Source: Myxococcaceae bacterium (GTDB taxonomy: Bacteria > Myxococcota > Myxococcia > Myxococcales > Myxococcaceae). Taken from it: DNA of 57,184 nt. Where the stretch lies: positions 1-57,184 of the forward strand of contig RPRB01000011.1 of NCBI GenBank assembly GCA_003818285.1, written 5' to 3'. A program made the translations under genes and the position numbers. The stretch's first letter is position 1. Each line of letters starts with the position of its first letter. Shown here in pieces: positions 1-7,884 of this stretch. The notes beneath the pieces were generated by a model that saw nothing but the letters and a program-made list of their open reading frames with translations, did not search any database and was not told where the DNA came from.

Positions 1-135
1 GGCCTCGCCTCGATGCGCCGGGAGGCCGAGGCGGATGCCAGGAAGCGCCTCGAGGCAGCGACCGCGCCGCCCGCGGCTCTCGGCAGCCCGGCCCCGGCCG
101 CTCAGCCCGCCCCGGCGCCTCCCCCGGGGAAGTGA
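1..135 (+). CDS. C-terminal end of an unidentified protein (partial)
   Basis: Frame 1 is open from the window edge to a TGA at 133-135, giving 44 residues: a short charged, helix-like stretch rich in Arg, Glu and Ala, followed by a Pro/Ala-rich tail ending PPPGK. Such a tail is typical of the disordered end of a high-GC bacterial protein. The gene starts outside the window, so its function cannot be told. It converges on the leftward pirin gene, whose stop is 52 bases away. It is reported because the frame stays open and the composition is protein-like; a chance open frame cannot be excluded in DNA this GC-rich. Confidence 0.45.
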   Translation, partial: GLASMRREAEADARKRLEAATAPPAALGSPAPAAQPAPAPPPGK

Positions 136-187
136 GCGCGGCGAACGAGCTCACCGCGGGTGCCCGGACGGAGGGTGCCGTCCCGGC

Positions 188-1066
188 TCAGCGCTCGATG
201 GCGCCGAGACGCCCGGCCTGGAAGTCCACGATGGCCTGGTGGATCTCCTCGGAGCTGTTCATGACGAAGGGGCCATAGCGGGCCACGGGCTCGCGGAGGG
301 GAACGCCGCCGAGGAGCAGTAGCCGGGCAGGACCCCCGGCCTCCTTCAGCACCGAGAGAGTCACCGCGTCGCCAGGGCCGAAGAGCGCCGCCTGCCCGTT
401 GCGAACCTCGCGCGCCTCGGGTCCGGCGAGCACCGAGCCTCCGAAGACGTAGGCGAACACCTGGAACTCCGGCGGCACCGGCACCTCGACCCGGGCGCCG
501 GGCAGCAGCGTCCAGTCGTGGAGCAGCACCGGGGTACGGGTCTCGATCACCGCCTTGCCGCCGAGGGCCTCGCCCGCCAGCAGCCGCACCCTGGCCAGGC
601 CGTCGTCGCTGGCGCGCTCGGGCAGAAGAGAGCTGGGAATCTCCTGGTAGCGCGGGGCCATCATCTTGTCTTGGCGCGGGAGGTTCACCCAGATCTGGAA
701 GCCGTGGACGCGGCCGCCCTCCTCGCGGATGCGCCGGGCCGGAAGCTCCGAGTGCACGACGCCGGCGCCGGCGGTCATCCACTGCACGTCGCCGGGGCCG
801 AGGTGCCCGCGATGGCCCGCCGAGTCCTCGTGCTCCCAGTCGCCCTCGAGGGCGTAGGTGACGGTCTCGAAGCCGCGGTGTGGATGGTCCGGCGCTCCGA
901 CCGCCTCGCCCGGGCCGTACTCGACCGGACCCATCTCGTCCAGGAGGAGGAAGGGATCGATCTGCGCCAGGCCCGGCGCAGGGAAGGGACGGCGGACGAC
1001 GAAGCCGCCGCCCTCCTGCTGGGTGTGGGCCTGGAGAACGCGGCTGATGGGACGGGGGGTGGACAT
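188..1066 (-). CDS. Pirin family protein
   Basis: A 292-residue bicupin of the pirin family. The metal-site motif HPHRGFETV (His61, His63) and GVVHSE (His105, Glu107) supply the four expected ligands for a ferrous-type metal. Bacterial pirins are cytoplasmic and variously reported as quercetin-type dioxygenases or as regulators of pyruvate metabolism; which applies here cannot be read from sequence. The open frame extends nine codons further upstream, but the ATG at 1066 is preferred because GAGGAAG lies just ahead of it and family members begin this close to the first strand. The C-terminal cupin (from about residue 175) is less conserved, as usual. It sits alone downstream of the cupredoxin operon, 96 bases from its last stop, and could be read through from it. 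Confidence 0.92.
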   Translation of the reverse strand: MSTPRPISRVLQAHTQQEGGGFVVRRPFPAPGLAQIDPFLLLDEMGPVEYGPGEAVGAPDHPHRGFETVTYALEGDWEHEDSAGHRGHLGPGDVQWMTAGAGVVHSELPARRIREEGGRVHGFQIWVNLPRQDKMMAPRYQEIPSSLLPERASDDGLARVRLLAGEALGGKAVIETRTPVLLHDWTLLPGARVEVPVPPEFQVFAYVFGGSVLAGPEAREVRNGQAALFGPGDAVTLSVLKEAGGPARLLLLGGVPLREPVARYGPFVMNSSEEIHQAIVDFQAGRLGAIER

Positions 1067-1162
1067 GTGGCTTCCTCGAGCCTTCACCTTCACCCGTCCG
1101 GGCGCAGCCGCAAGCCCGAGTGCCTGGAATCGACCGTTCCCCGGGGAGCAACGGTGCGGCGC

Positions 1163-2119
1163 TCAGTAACCGAGCTGCGTCTGCCGCGGCTTCCCCGCCT
1201 TGTCCGGGACGAAGGTCATCGGGGGACGGTCGCTGTTCGCCGTGAGGCGCGGGGCGGTGACCGTCTCGGCCTGAACCGATACCGCTCGCCGGACCGGCTC
1301 GAGGCTGGACTCGTGCCAGGCATGGACCTGGTACTCCCCCAGGGGAACGTTCTTGACCGTCCAGGAGCCGCGGTCGTCGGCCTGGGCGTAGTACGGCGAG
1401 TCCACGACGTAGACGTACGCCACCATCGACGTGTGGATGTTGCACAGGAGGTTGACCGGGCCCGGTGTCCGGAACGTCCTGTCTCGCGCCTCCCCGCTCC
1501 GGTACAGCCCGAGGTCGAAGTCGTTCGGACGGCTGAGGGAGAACACGTTGTGGAACACCTCGTCGTCGTTCCGGAAGTGCACCGTCGCCCCCACCGGCAC
1601 GGCGAGCACACGGGGAATGAACTGCTTGCCCCGCTGGACCACCGTCCGCTCGATGGCCTTCGGCCGGGGCGTCGGCCCGTCGGTGCGGGTGAGCCACACC
1701 ACCGTGCCACCCGGCCCGACGGAGCCGCCTCCCGCGACCTGTCCCTTCACCGTCGCCAGCACCGGCTGGGGCGGGGCGGCGAGCAGGGGTGCCTCCGGCT
1801 CGGCCACCGGACTGCCCCCCGCCCTCCGGCGCGCGTTCTCCGCGAGCGGGCGAACCACCGCTGCCACCTCCGGGGAGAGATCGCGGATGGCCAGGAGCCG
1901 CTCGAAGCGGTCCGCCGCCGTCGCCATGTCTCCCCGGTCGTAGGCGAGCTTGCCCGAAGAGAGGAGGTTGAACTCGAGGTACCTGCGCTCCACCACGGCC
2001 TTGAACGCCAGATCCTCCGGCGTTCGCACCGCGAGAGGGAGCGGCACCTCCTCTCCCGGCCAGTCCTTCACCGGGCCCGCTCCGAGGGCCAGGGCCAGCA
2101 TCCAGGTCACGGTTCCCAT
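1163..2119 (-). CDS. Exported cupredoxin-domain protein with type-1 copper ligands
   Basis: A 318-residue protein with a short hydrophobic N-terminus, a helical region (residues 35-100) and a cupredoxin-like domain (about 120-250). Likely type-1 copper ligands are His190 (FHNVFS), Cys226, His229 and Met232 in CNIHTSM, matching the C-x2-H-x2-M loop of plastocyanin/MauL-like proteins. A carboxypeptidase-regulatory-like strand pattern follows (WTVKNVPLGEYQVHAWH). It probably works in the periplasm as an electron carrier or copper-binding protein. ATG at 2119 is chosen over TTG at 2125 because GGGGGAG is better spaced from it. It is the last gene of the leftward kinase-lipoprotein-barrel unit, 24 bases after the barrel stop. 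Its electron partner is unknown, and the hydrophobic N-terminus is short for a signal peptide. Confidence 0.82.
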   Translation of the reverse strand: MGTVTWMLALALGAGPVKDWPGEEVPLPLAVRTPEDLAFKAVVERRYLEFNLLSSGKLAYDRGDMATAADRFERLLAIRDLSPEVAAVVRPLAENARRRAGGSPVAEPEAPLLAAPPQPVLATVKGQVAGGGSVGPGGTVVWLTRTDGPTPRPKAIERTVVQRGKQFIPRVLAVPVGATVHFRNDDEVFHNVFSLSRPNDFDLGLYRSGEARDRTFRTPGPVNLLCNIHTSMVAYVYVVDSPYYAQADDRGSWTVKNVPLGEYQVHAWHESSLEPVRRAVSVQAETVTAPRLTANSDRPPMTFVPDKAGKPRQTQLGY

Positions 2120-2143
2120 CGCCAAGTCTCCCCCTGCTCTGCT

Positions 2144-3445
2144 CTAGAAAGAGAACACCGCCGAGGTGGTGAAGACGTCGTTGTCCACCGTGGGCGCGCC
2201 CGCGTTCTCACGGTTGAACAGCACCTCTGCCTTGAGCTGGAGCACGCTCCACAGCTCGAGCCGGCCACCCACCGTCCATCGTGAGGTCAGCAGCTCCGGG
2301 GTGCCGTCGAAGCCTCCCTTGCGGCGGTCGTACCTCCCGTAGACGCTCGCGCCGGAGAGGACCCGTCCGTGCACCGGCAGGGCGTACGCCAGCTGGACGT
2401 AGAAGCCGTGGGCCCGGAAGCCCGAGGCGATGGTGTACACGCCCGTCCCGGTGGGCTTCGGAGGGCCGGTCGCCGGATCCTCGTTGACGTCGACGTACTC
2501 GCCCCAGACGGAGAATGGACCGACGAAGATCCGGGCGTCGAACCCGAGCTGGCGCTGCGTCACTCCCGGATCCGATTGGTCGTTCCGTGGCCCGTAGAGC
2601 CCGCTCACCCCCAGCTTGAGCTCCGTCCCCAGAAGTGACAGCTCGTAGCCGAGCCGCGCGCTCCCCACCGGCACGCCGGTGAAGCTCAGGGACTCGACCT
2701 GGAGCGACTCGACCTGCGACCCGTGGTTGGTCGCCGCGGCGTTGATCGAGATCGCCGAGGAGATCGAGGGCAGCTGGAACCGGTAGAGGACCTTGAGCCC
2801 GATCGGGTGCCCGGTCGTGTACCGCGCGATGAGCGAGGGGGTGATGCCGAGCCGGAGGTTGGACTCGTTCTCCAGGTACTCGATGCCGAACACCGAGTCG
2901 AACCGGCCCGCGGTGATGGTCAGCTCCTGCTCGGAAAACGGCGACACGCGGCCGAAGGCCTGCTGGAGAAGGAACCGGGTCTCGCTCCCGTTCCCGTTCC
3001 ACCGCGGCAGGGCCTGGGCGCGGACGAAGACCAGGACCGGAAGACCGGACGGGGAGACCTGGAGGTCGACGCTCGCCACGTTGAGGAGGAACGTCCCGTT
3101 TCCCCCTGCCCCGACGGTGTAGGGGAGAAACCCGTTGACGAACCGGCCCCCGGCGTCGAGCGAGGCCACGTCCCCCCGCGAGTTCACTGCCGGGGCGAAC
3201 GGGTCCACGTAGTAGTCGGCGGGGAGCCGGGTGTCGCCAGGGACGAAGCTCGAGCCGTTTCCCTGCGCCTTCGCCCAGCCGACGTCCACGTAGCCCGAGA
3301 TGCGGAACACAGGCTGGGTGGATTGCGTCGGGGTGTATCCACCGGGCTCGCTGTCCGGGGGCTCCCCTTCCGGGGGCACGGGTACGGCTGGCTGGGCGAG
3401 CGCCGGCAGCGCGGCCAGCAGCCAGGGCACGAGCACCCGGGTCAT
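2144..3445 (-). CDS. Outer-membrane beta-barrel protein (porin-like)
   Basis: A 433-residue protein with a short signal peptide (cleavage probably after LPALAQ, near residue 18) and a Pro/Glu-rich linker. Alternating amphipathic strands follow, ending TTSAVFSF, with the terminal Phe expected by the BAM machinery. Aromatic girdle residues and Gly/Asn turns fit a barrel of the kind annotated as porin or outer-membrane beta-barrel in Myxococcota. The start overlaps the lipoprotein stop (ATGA, 3442-3445), so translation is coupled. It is third in the kinase-lipoprotein-barrel-cupredoxin unit. The pore may let a substrate or metal reach the periplasmic cupredoxin; that is inference. No TonB box or plug domain is visible, so it is not a TonB-dependent receptor. 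Confidence 0.8.
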   Translation of the reverse strand: MTRVLVPWLLAALPALAQPAVPVPPEGEPPDSEPGGYTPTQSTQPVFRISGYVDVGWAKAQGNGSSFVPGDTRLPADYYVDPFAPAVNSRGDVASLDAGGRFVNGFLPYTVGAGGNGTFLLNVASVDLQVSPSGLPVLVFVRAQALPRWNGNGSETRFLLQQAFGRVSPFSEQELTITAGRFDSVFGIEYLENESNLRLGITPSLIARYTTGHPIGLKVLYRFQLPSISSAISINAAATNHGSQVESLQVESLSFTGVPVGSARLGYELSLLGTELKLGVSGLYGPRNDQSDPGVTQRQLGFDARIFVGPFSVWGEYVDVNEDPATGPPKPTGTGVYTIASGFRAHGFYVQLAYALPVHGRVLSGASVYGRYDRRKGGFDGTPELLTSRWTVGGRLELWSVLQLKAEVLFNRENAGAPTVDNDVFTTSAVFSF

Positions 3446-4629
3446 CGGGGCACCGGCCTTCCGGCGTAGCCGACGAGAGGAGAGGTGAACCGCACCGGCT
3501 GCGGGCGCCGGTCGAGGAGGGCGCCCTCGACCGCCGACTGTCGGTCCAGCCAGCGGCAGTTCCCGGGGAACCCGGCCACGTCCGAGAAGCAGGTCGGATT
3601 GAGCGCCACCCGGCCCACGTACTGCGCAACGTCCGGGCGGGCGGCGATCTCCGGAGCGGGCTCCGGCATCTGGACCGCTCCGGAGAGGACGGCCGCCTGG
3701 CGCAGGGGTGCATCGGCGGGCAGGAACACGCCGGCGCTCGTCGGAGGAACGACCAGGATCAGGTGGCTGAAGGCGCCCGAGCGCGGCGCGCCCGAGGCGC
3801 CGAAGGCCAAGGGGTCCGGGTGGCCCTCCGGACCGGTGCCGAGCACGTCGGGGAGCAGGAGGGCCCGACCATCGAGCCGGATGAAGCGGTAGAGCGGGAC
3901 GTCGACGATGCGTCCGTCCTCGCCCCAGTGAAAGCCACCCGAGCCGAAACCGAGCGTCGGCTGGTGTGCGCCGCGAACCCAGACTCCGCCCGGCCTCGGG
4001 GAAGCAACCGGGTCACCGCTCAGCGGGCGGACGGGAGCCACACCGGCCGGCGCGGCGAGGCCGACGTTCCCGGGCGAGAGCACCGCGAGCAGCGGGTTCG
4101 CCTCGGTGCGGGGCAGCGAGGGGTCCACGAGCGTGCGCGCGTCGCGGTACGCCTCCGGGGAGGCGCCAGGCGGAATGACGACGCTGAAGAGCTGCCAGAA
4201 CGGCGAATAGAAGAAGCTCGGCGGGACCACGTCGACCACCGGCTCCGCGTCCTGGACACGCACCGCCGGCGGTCCGCTCGGCGGGACCTGGAAGAGGACG
4301 TACCAGGGCTGGAGCCACGCCTCCGGCAGGTTCTGCCAGACCTCGGCCACCACGTAGGCCGCTGCCTGCCCGTCGAGCCATGCCGGGACGATCACCAGCC
4401 CGTCCGTCCCCGCCGGTTGAACCGCGGCGTCCAAGGTGTGGGGAGGCGAGAGCCAGGGGATCGTCGCTCCTCCCGGGGTGACGAGGCTGCCCGCGTCCAG
4501 TCCGGCGACCATCGCGCCGCCGTGGGCGGCCTCCGCGAGCTCACTGGACGACCAGATGCGGGCTCGCTCCGAAGCGGGGATGGACTCGCAGGCGGCGACG
4601 AGGAGCGCCAGCGCCGGCAGCCACCTCAA
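3442..4629 (-). CDS. Lipoprotein of unknown function
   Basis: A 395-residue protein beginning with a type II signal peptide, lipobox LVAAC with Cys14 as the lipid-modified residue. No Asp follows the Cys at +2 (Glu15), so outer-membrane sorting is possible. The rest is Pro/Gly/Val-rich with no motif I recognise; a Cys pair near residues 349 and 357 could form a disulfide. The start is TTG at 4629, overlapping the kinase stop (TTGA), and the 3' end overlaps the barrel start. This tight packing says the four products are made together. It may be a surface partner of the barrel, or an extracytoplasmic ligand-binding partner for the kinase sensor. Confidence 0.75.
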   Translation of the reverse strand: MRWLPALALLVAACESIPASERARIWSSSELAEAAHGGAMVAGLDAGSLVTPGGATIPWLSPPHTLDAAVQPAGTDGLVIVPAWLDGQAAAYVVAEVWQNLPEAWLQPWYVLFQVPPSGPPAVRVQDAEPVVDVVPPSFFYSPFWQLFSVVIPPGASPEAYRDARTLVDPSLPRTEANPLLAVLSPGNVGLAAPAGVAPVRPLSGDPVASPRPGGVWVRGAHQPTLGFGSGGFHWGEDGRIVDVPLYRFIRLDGRALLLPDVLGTGPEGHPDPLAFGASGAPRSGAFSHLILVVPPTSAGVFLPADAPLRQAAVLSGAVQMPEPAPEIAARPDVAQYVGRVALNPTCFSDVAGFPGNCRWLDRQSAVEGALLDRRPQPVRFTSPLVGYAGRPVPR

Positions 4630-6683
4630 CGGTGGATCTCCGCAGGAGGCACGGCGAATTGCACGGCCGTCTTCCCCGGCTCGGTGGTGCTCTCCGAGGC
4701 GGACCCCGATGTCTCCTCGCCGGCCCGCCCGAGATCGGCGAACCGCGCCTCCTCGCTCGCGAGGTCCGCGCCCACCAGACGCTCGACCAGCTCGAGGAGC
4801 ATCGTGCCTCCACCGACGAGCTCACGGGCCGGGAGCGCGAGCAGAAACTCCTCCGCGCTTTCGAAGCGGTCGGCGGGTTCGATCCGCAGAGCCTTCTCCA
4901 GCAGGGCGGCCGCGGCCTGGGGCAGGCTGGAGATGCGCGCCAGCTCCACGGGCCCCGGCCCCTGCGCGGCACGCACCAGCAGATCGTAGTCGGAGCCGTC
5001 CTGCTGATAGAGCGGCTCGCTGGTCAGGCAGTAGTACAGGGTGAGCCCGAGCGAGAACAGGTCCGAGCGCGCGTCGATCGGCAAGCCCCGCGCCTGCTCC
5101 GGGGACATGAAGAGCACGTTGCCCTTCACCAGCCCCGCCTCGGTGGTGGTGCCGTCGTGGCGGTCGAATCGGGCGATCCCGAAATCGAGGAGCTTCACCT
5201 CGCCGCGCCGGCTCACCATCACGTTCATCGGCGAGATGTCCCGGTGCACGATGCTCAGCGGCCTGCCCGACGGGTCGGTCCGCGAGTGCGCGTAAGAGAG
5301 GGCGTCGAGGATCTCGTGCGCGACGTGGAAGACCGCCGGGACCGGCAGTCCACCGCTCCCCTGGTGCCGCGCGCGCTTGACCAGCAGATTGAGGTCCCGC
5401 CCGAGGATGTACTCCTGCGCGAGGAAGAACTCGTTCCCCACCCGGCCGAAGTCGAAGATGGGAACGATGTTGGAGTGCACCAGGCTCGCTCCCAATCGCG
5501 CCTCGTTGACGAAATGGTGCATGACCTCCGGCCTCCGGGCCACGTCCTCCCGAAGGCGCTTCACCACGAAGAACCGGCGAAATCCCTCGACGCCGTACGA
5601 GACCGCCAGGTGGACGGTGGCCATCCCGCCCTGCCCGAGCACGTGGAGCAGCTGGTAGCGGCCGAACTCGGTGGGCGTGGGCCGGGAAAGCAAGGTCTGC
5701 GCGAGGGGCACCTCGTCCGACCGCACCGCGGGCACCGGGGTCCGGAGGCGATCGAGCTCGGCGCGGGTCCTTCGCAGCTCGTCCCGCGTGGCCTCGAGGA
5801 GCGCGTCATCCTCCCTCGGACGACGGAAGCTCATCACGACCAGCGCGGCGGAGATTCCCAGGCCGAGCACCCAGAGCACGGCGACCACCGTCTGGGCCGG
5901 GCGGCGCGCCGCCTCGGAGGCAATCCGGGTATCGGCGGATGCCCAGAGGCTCAGCCCGTCACCGATGGGAAGCGCGCCGGCGGCAGCAGCGGCACCGTCG
6001 AGCACGGGGCGAGGTCGACCGAGCAGCTCCCGGAGCCGTTGCTCCTCCTCCGCGGGCCCGCTCGCGGCCAGGACGTGCCGGTTGTCGTCCGCCACCGCGA
6101 CCGCGCCTCCGGTGCGACCGGCGATGCGGGCGAGATCCTGTTTCGAGAGCGGCTGGGCGAGGACGATCGCCGACGGCCGGCGCCCGGGATCGACCGGAAC
6201 GTCGACCAGGGCCGCGCTGGTGAGCAGGACCGTGTCATCGACGCGGAGCGCGGCGGAGGCCGGAGAGCGCTTCGCCGCTTCCTGCACGAGGGGGTCCGCC
6301 TTCAGGGAACGGGCGAGCTCCTTCCTGCCGAACTCGTGGCGTTCGGCGCCCATGACGAGCAGCTGGGCCGGGAACTCGTCGCGGAAGCTGCGCCACCAGT
6401 CCTCGGTCTCGAAGCCATCGCGGAGCGTGCGTTCGTCGACCCGCTGAGCGACCAGAGCCCGCACTGCGTTCAGGGATGCGGCAGCGGTGGCGCGGGCCTC
6501 GAGCTGGCGGATCCTCCCCTGCAGCTCGAGCTGTCCGAGCGCTGCTGCGTGAGCGGCCAGTCGGAGGGCCTCCGCCTGGGCGGCATCGCGCGCGCGCCCG
6601 AGGACGCTCGCACTGGCCACCGCGACGCCGCCGAGCACGGCCGCCGAGGCGAGCAGGAGCGCCATGCGCCTGGACCGGATCAT
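4626..6683 (-). CDS. Membrane Ser/Thr protein kinase with extracytoplasmic sensor domain
   Basis: A 685-residue Hanks-type kinase with reversed layout: TM1 (residues 7-28), a periplasmic sensor of about 235 residues with Cache-like strand pattern, TM2 (266-286), a short coiled coil (292-314), then the kinase domain (342-610). Visible motifs: glycine loop GQGGMA (350-355), Lys375, HRDISPMN (480-487), DFG (500-502) and SPEQ (527-530). The catalytic loop has Ser where classical kinases have Lys (HRDLKxxN), a variant common in myxobacterial kinases. Most bacterial Hanks kinases carry the kinase N-terminally, so this order suggests direct ligand sensing. It heads the leftward operon. Candidate targets are its operon partners or an unlinked regulator. 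Confidence 0.9.
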   Translation of the reverse strand: MIRSRRMALLLASAAVLGGVAVASASVLGRARDAAQAEALRLAAHAAALGQLELQGRIRQLEARATAAASLNAVRALVAQRVDERTLRDGFETEDWWRSFRDEFPAQLLVMGAERHEFGRKELARSLKADPLVQEAAKRSPASAALRVDDTVLLTSAALVDVPVDPGRRPSAIVLAQPLSKQDLARIAGRTGGAVAVADDNRHVLAASGPAEEEQRLRELLGRPRPVLDGAAAAAGALPIGDGLSLWASADTRIASEAARRPAQTVVAVLWVLGLGISAALVVMSFRRPREDDALLEATRDELRRTRAELDRLRTPVPAVRSDEVPLAQTLLSRPTPTEFGRYQLLHVLGQGGMATVHLAVSYGVEGFRRFFVVKRLREDVARRPEVMHHFVNEARLGASLVHSNIVPIFDFGRVGNEFFLAQEYILGRDLNLLVKRARHQGSGGLPVPAVFHVAHEILDALSYAHSRTDPSGRPLSIVHRDISPMNVMVSRRGEVKLLDFGIARFDRHDGTTTEAGLVKGNVLFMSPEQARGLPIDARSDLFSLGLTLYYCLTSEPLYQQDGSDYDLLVRAAQGPGPVELARISSLPQAAAALLEKALRIEPADRFESAEEFLLALPARELVGGGTMLLELVERLVGADLASEEARFADLGRAGEETSGSASESTTEPGKTAVQFAVPPAEIHR

Positions 6684-6772
6684 GGGGGCCCACGAGAGTC
6701 TTGCGACGGCATGGAGAGGTCAAGCCGGGCTGCGGGCCAACCGCGCCGCGTCAGAGCCCGTTCCCGCTCCGG

Positions 6773-6791
6773 TTCACGGCCGAACCGTGAA
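6773..6791. repeat. Perfect inverted repeat upstream of the sensor kinase gene
   Basis: TTCACGG (6773-6779) and CCGTGAA (6785-6791) form a perfect 7-base inverted repeat with a 5-base centre. It lies 90 bases upstream of the kinase start in the 235-base gap between the LEA-like gene and the kinase. The geometry fits either an operator for a dimeric regulator or an RNA hairpin. No promoter boxes are clear around it, and nothing else is recognised in the gap except a second hairpin at 6888-6907. Confidence 0.4.
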
Positions 6792-6887
6792 TCGCGCTTC
6801 TTTCCTTCCCGAGCGGGCAGGCGGCACGGGGGGCATGCCCTGGACCGCCCCGTGACGGCGGGGATGACACGCCGGGCGCAGGCGAAG

Positions 6888-6907
6888 GGCCACTGGCGCC
6901 AGGGGCC
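6888..6907 (-). terminator. Terminator-like hairpin after the LEA-like gene
   Basis: Arms GGCC-A-CTGGC and GCCAG-G-GGCC form a 9-pair stem with one mismatch. It sits 11 bases past the stop of the gene at 6919-7197, read leftward. No T-run follows, so it would be an atypical intrinsic terminator or an mRNA-end stabiliser. Confidence 0.35.
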
Positions 6908-6918
6908 GAGGCACCGGA

Positions 6919-7197
6919 CTACTTGGTGAGCGAGTCGGCGGCCGCCTTGGTCTCGTCCGAGGCCTTCTTCGCGCCGTGCTTGGCCTTCTTCTTCGTCGTG
7001 CTCGCGGCGGCCTTGGTGTCGTCGGCGGCCTTTTCCGCAGAGGCCTTGGTGTCGCTGGCCGCCTTGTCGGTGGTCGCCTTGGCGTCGCTCGCGGTCTTGT
7101 TTGCCGCCGCCTTGGTGTCGTCCGCCATCTTCTCCGCGGACTGGGCGAAGCCGACGACAGGCATGGAGAGCACGAGCGCGGTGAGCAGGGTCTTCAT
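6919..7197 (-). CDS. Small secreted protein with LEA-like 11-residue repeats
   Basis: A 92-residue protein with a signal peptide (cleavage likely after GFAQ, residue 19). Behind it is an Ala/Lys/Asp/Thr-rich region built of four successive 11-residue units at 27-37, 38-48, 49-59 and 60-70, each starting D-T/A-K-A, for example DTKASAEKAAD. A basic patch (KKKAKHGAKK) and a half-repeat follow. Eleven-residue amphipathic repeats are the hallmark of group 3 LEA proteins, which are disordered when hydrated and protect membranes or proteins under desiccation. Similar composition occurs in histone-H1-like proteins, but those are not exported. The start is clear: GGAGGTG seven bases before ATG. It is divergent from the ECF sigma operon, which suggests envelope-stress control; this is inference. 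Confidence 0.8.
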   Translation of the reverse strand: MKTLLTALVLSMPVVGFAQSAEKMADDTKAAANKTASDAKATTDKAASDTKASAEKAADDTKAAASTTKKKAKHGAKKASDETKAAADSLTK

Positions 7198-7311
7198 CGG
7201 GGCACCTCCACCACGCGGAGCGCCGGGGCCATCCCGGGCATGACGTGACCGCCGCGGGACTAGCACAGGCGGGAGGCGCCGTCGGACGCGTGGTAAAGCG
7301 ACGGTCCGCCG

Positions 7312-7884
7312 GTGAAACCTGTCCCGCCCCTCCAGCGTAAGCCCTCGGATAGCACCGAGACCGATGAGCAGCTGATGGAGCGATTCGTCCAGGGAGAGGA
7401 GCAGGCATTTTCCGAGCTGTTCAGGCGGCACGCCCCCCGCCTCGAGGGAGCCTTGCGCCGGATGGTCGGGTCGGCCGCGGGCGACGTCCTCCAGACGACC
7501 TTCCTTTCCATCGTCCGCGCCCGTGGTCGCTACCAGCGGGGCGCTCCCTTCCGTCCCTGGCTGTACACGGTGGCGATCAACGCCGCCCGGGACCACCTCC
7601 GGCGTCATCGGCGGGAGGAGCCGCACCCGACGGACAAGCTTCCCGACAGGCCTGCCGAGCCCGCGCCCCTGCCGGACCCCGGGCTCTCGCGGACCGTCGA
7701 GGCGGCGCTGGCGCAGCTGCCGGGGAATCAGCGGGAGGCCATCGTGCTCCATCGCTTCGAGGGTTTCTCCTTCAAGGAGATTGCCAAGCTGCTCGGTGTC
7801 ACCGAGACCGCGGTGAAGGTCCGCGCCCACCGGGGTTACGAGCGCCTCCGCACGCTGCTCGCCTCGCAGAGGGAGCCCGGATGA
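7312..7884 (+). CDS. ECF-type RNA polymerase sigma factor
   Basis: A 190-residue sigma-70 family protein of the ECF class. Region 2 runs from about residue 19 to 92, including the FRPWLYTVAINAARDHLR stretch that recognises the -10. After a short linker, region 4 (about 125-182) carries a helix-turn-helix, FSFKEIAKLLGVTETAVKVR, that reads the -35. The overlapping next gene is its predicted membrane anti-sigma factor, which would hold it inactive until an envelope or oxidative signal arrives. The start is uncertain. GTG at 7312 has no clear ribosome site, but the first internal ATG (7375) would cut into region 2. A candidate ECF promoter overlaps this 5' end (see 7313-7339). Confidence 0.93.
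   Translation: MKPVPPLQRKPSDSTETDEQLMERFVQGEEQAFSELFRRHAPRLEGALRRMVGSAAGDVLQTTFLSIVRARGRYQRGAPFRPWLYTVAINAARDHLRRHRREEPHPTDKLPDRPAEPAPLPDPGLSRTVEAALAQLPGNQREAIVLHRFEGFSFKEIAKLLGVTETAVKVRAHRGYERLRTLLASQREPG
7313..7339 (+). promoter_or_regulatory. Candidate ECF-type promoter at the sigma factor 5' end
   Basis: TGAAACC (7313-7319), 16 bases, then CGTA (7336-7339) resembles the AAC/CGT signature of many ECF promoters and could be autoregulatory. It lies inside the annotated 5' end of the sigma gene, so it can drive that gene only if translation starts further downstream. A short motif like this can occur by chance. Confidence 0.25.

Noticed and set aside
102-2284. Long frames over the pirin and cupredoxin genes (531 and 588 codons)
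   Set aside because: Shadows: the pirin metal site and copper-ligand motif lie in the other frames.
4632-6929. 765-codon rightward frame across the sensor kinase
   Set aside because: It is the complement of a kinase with all catalytic motifs, and has no motif of its own.
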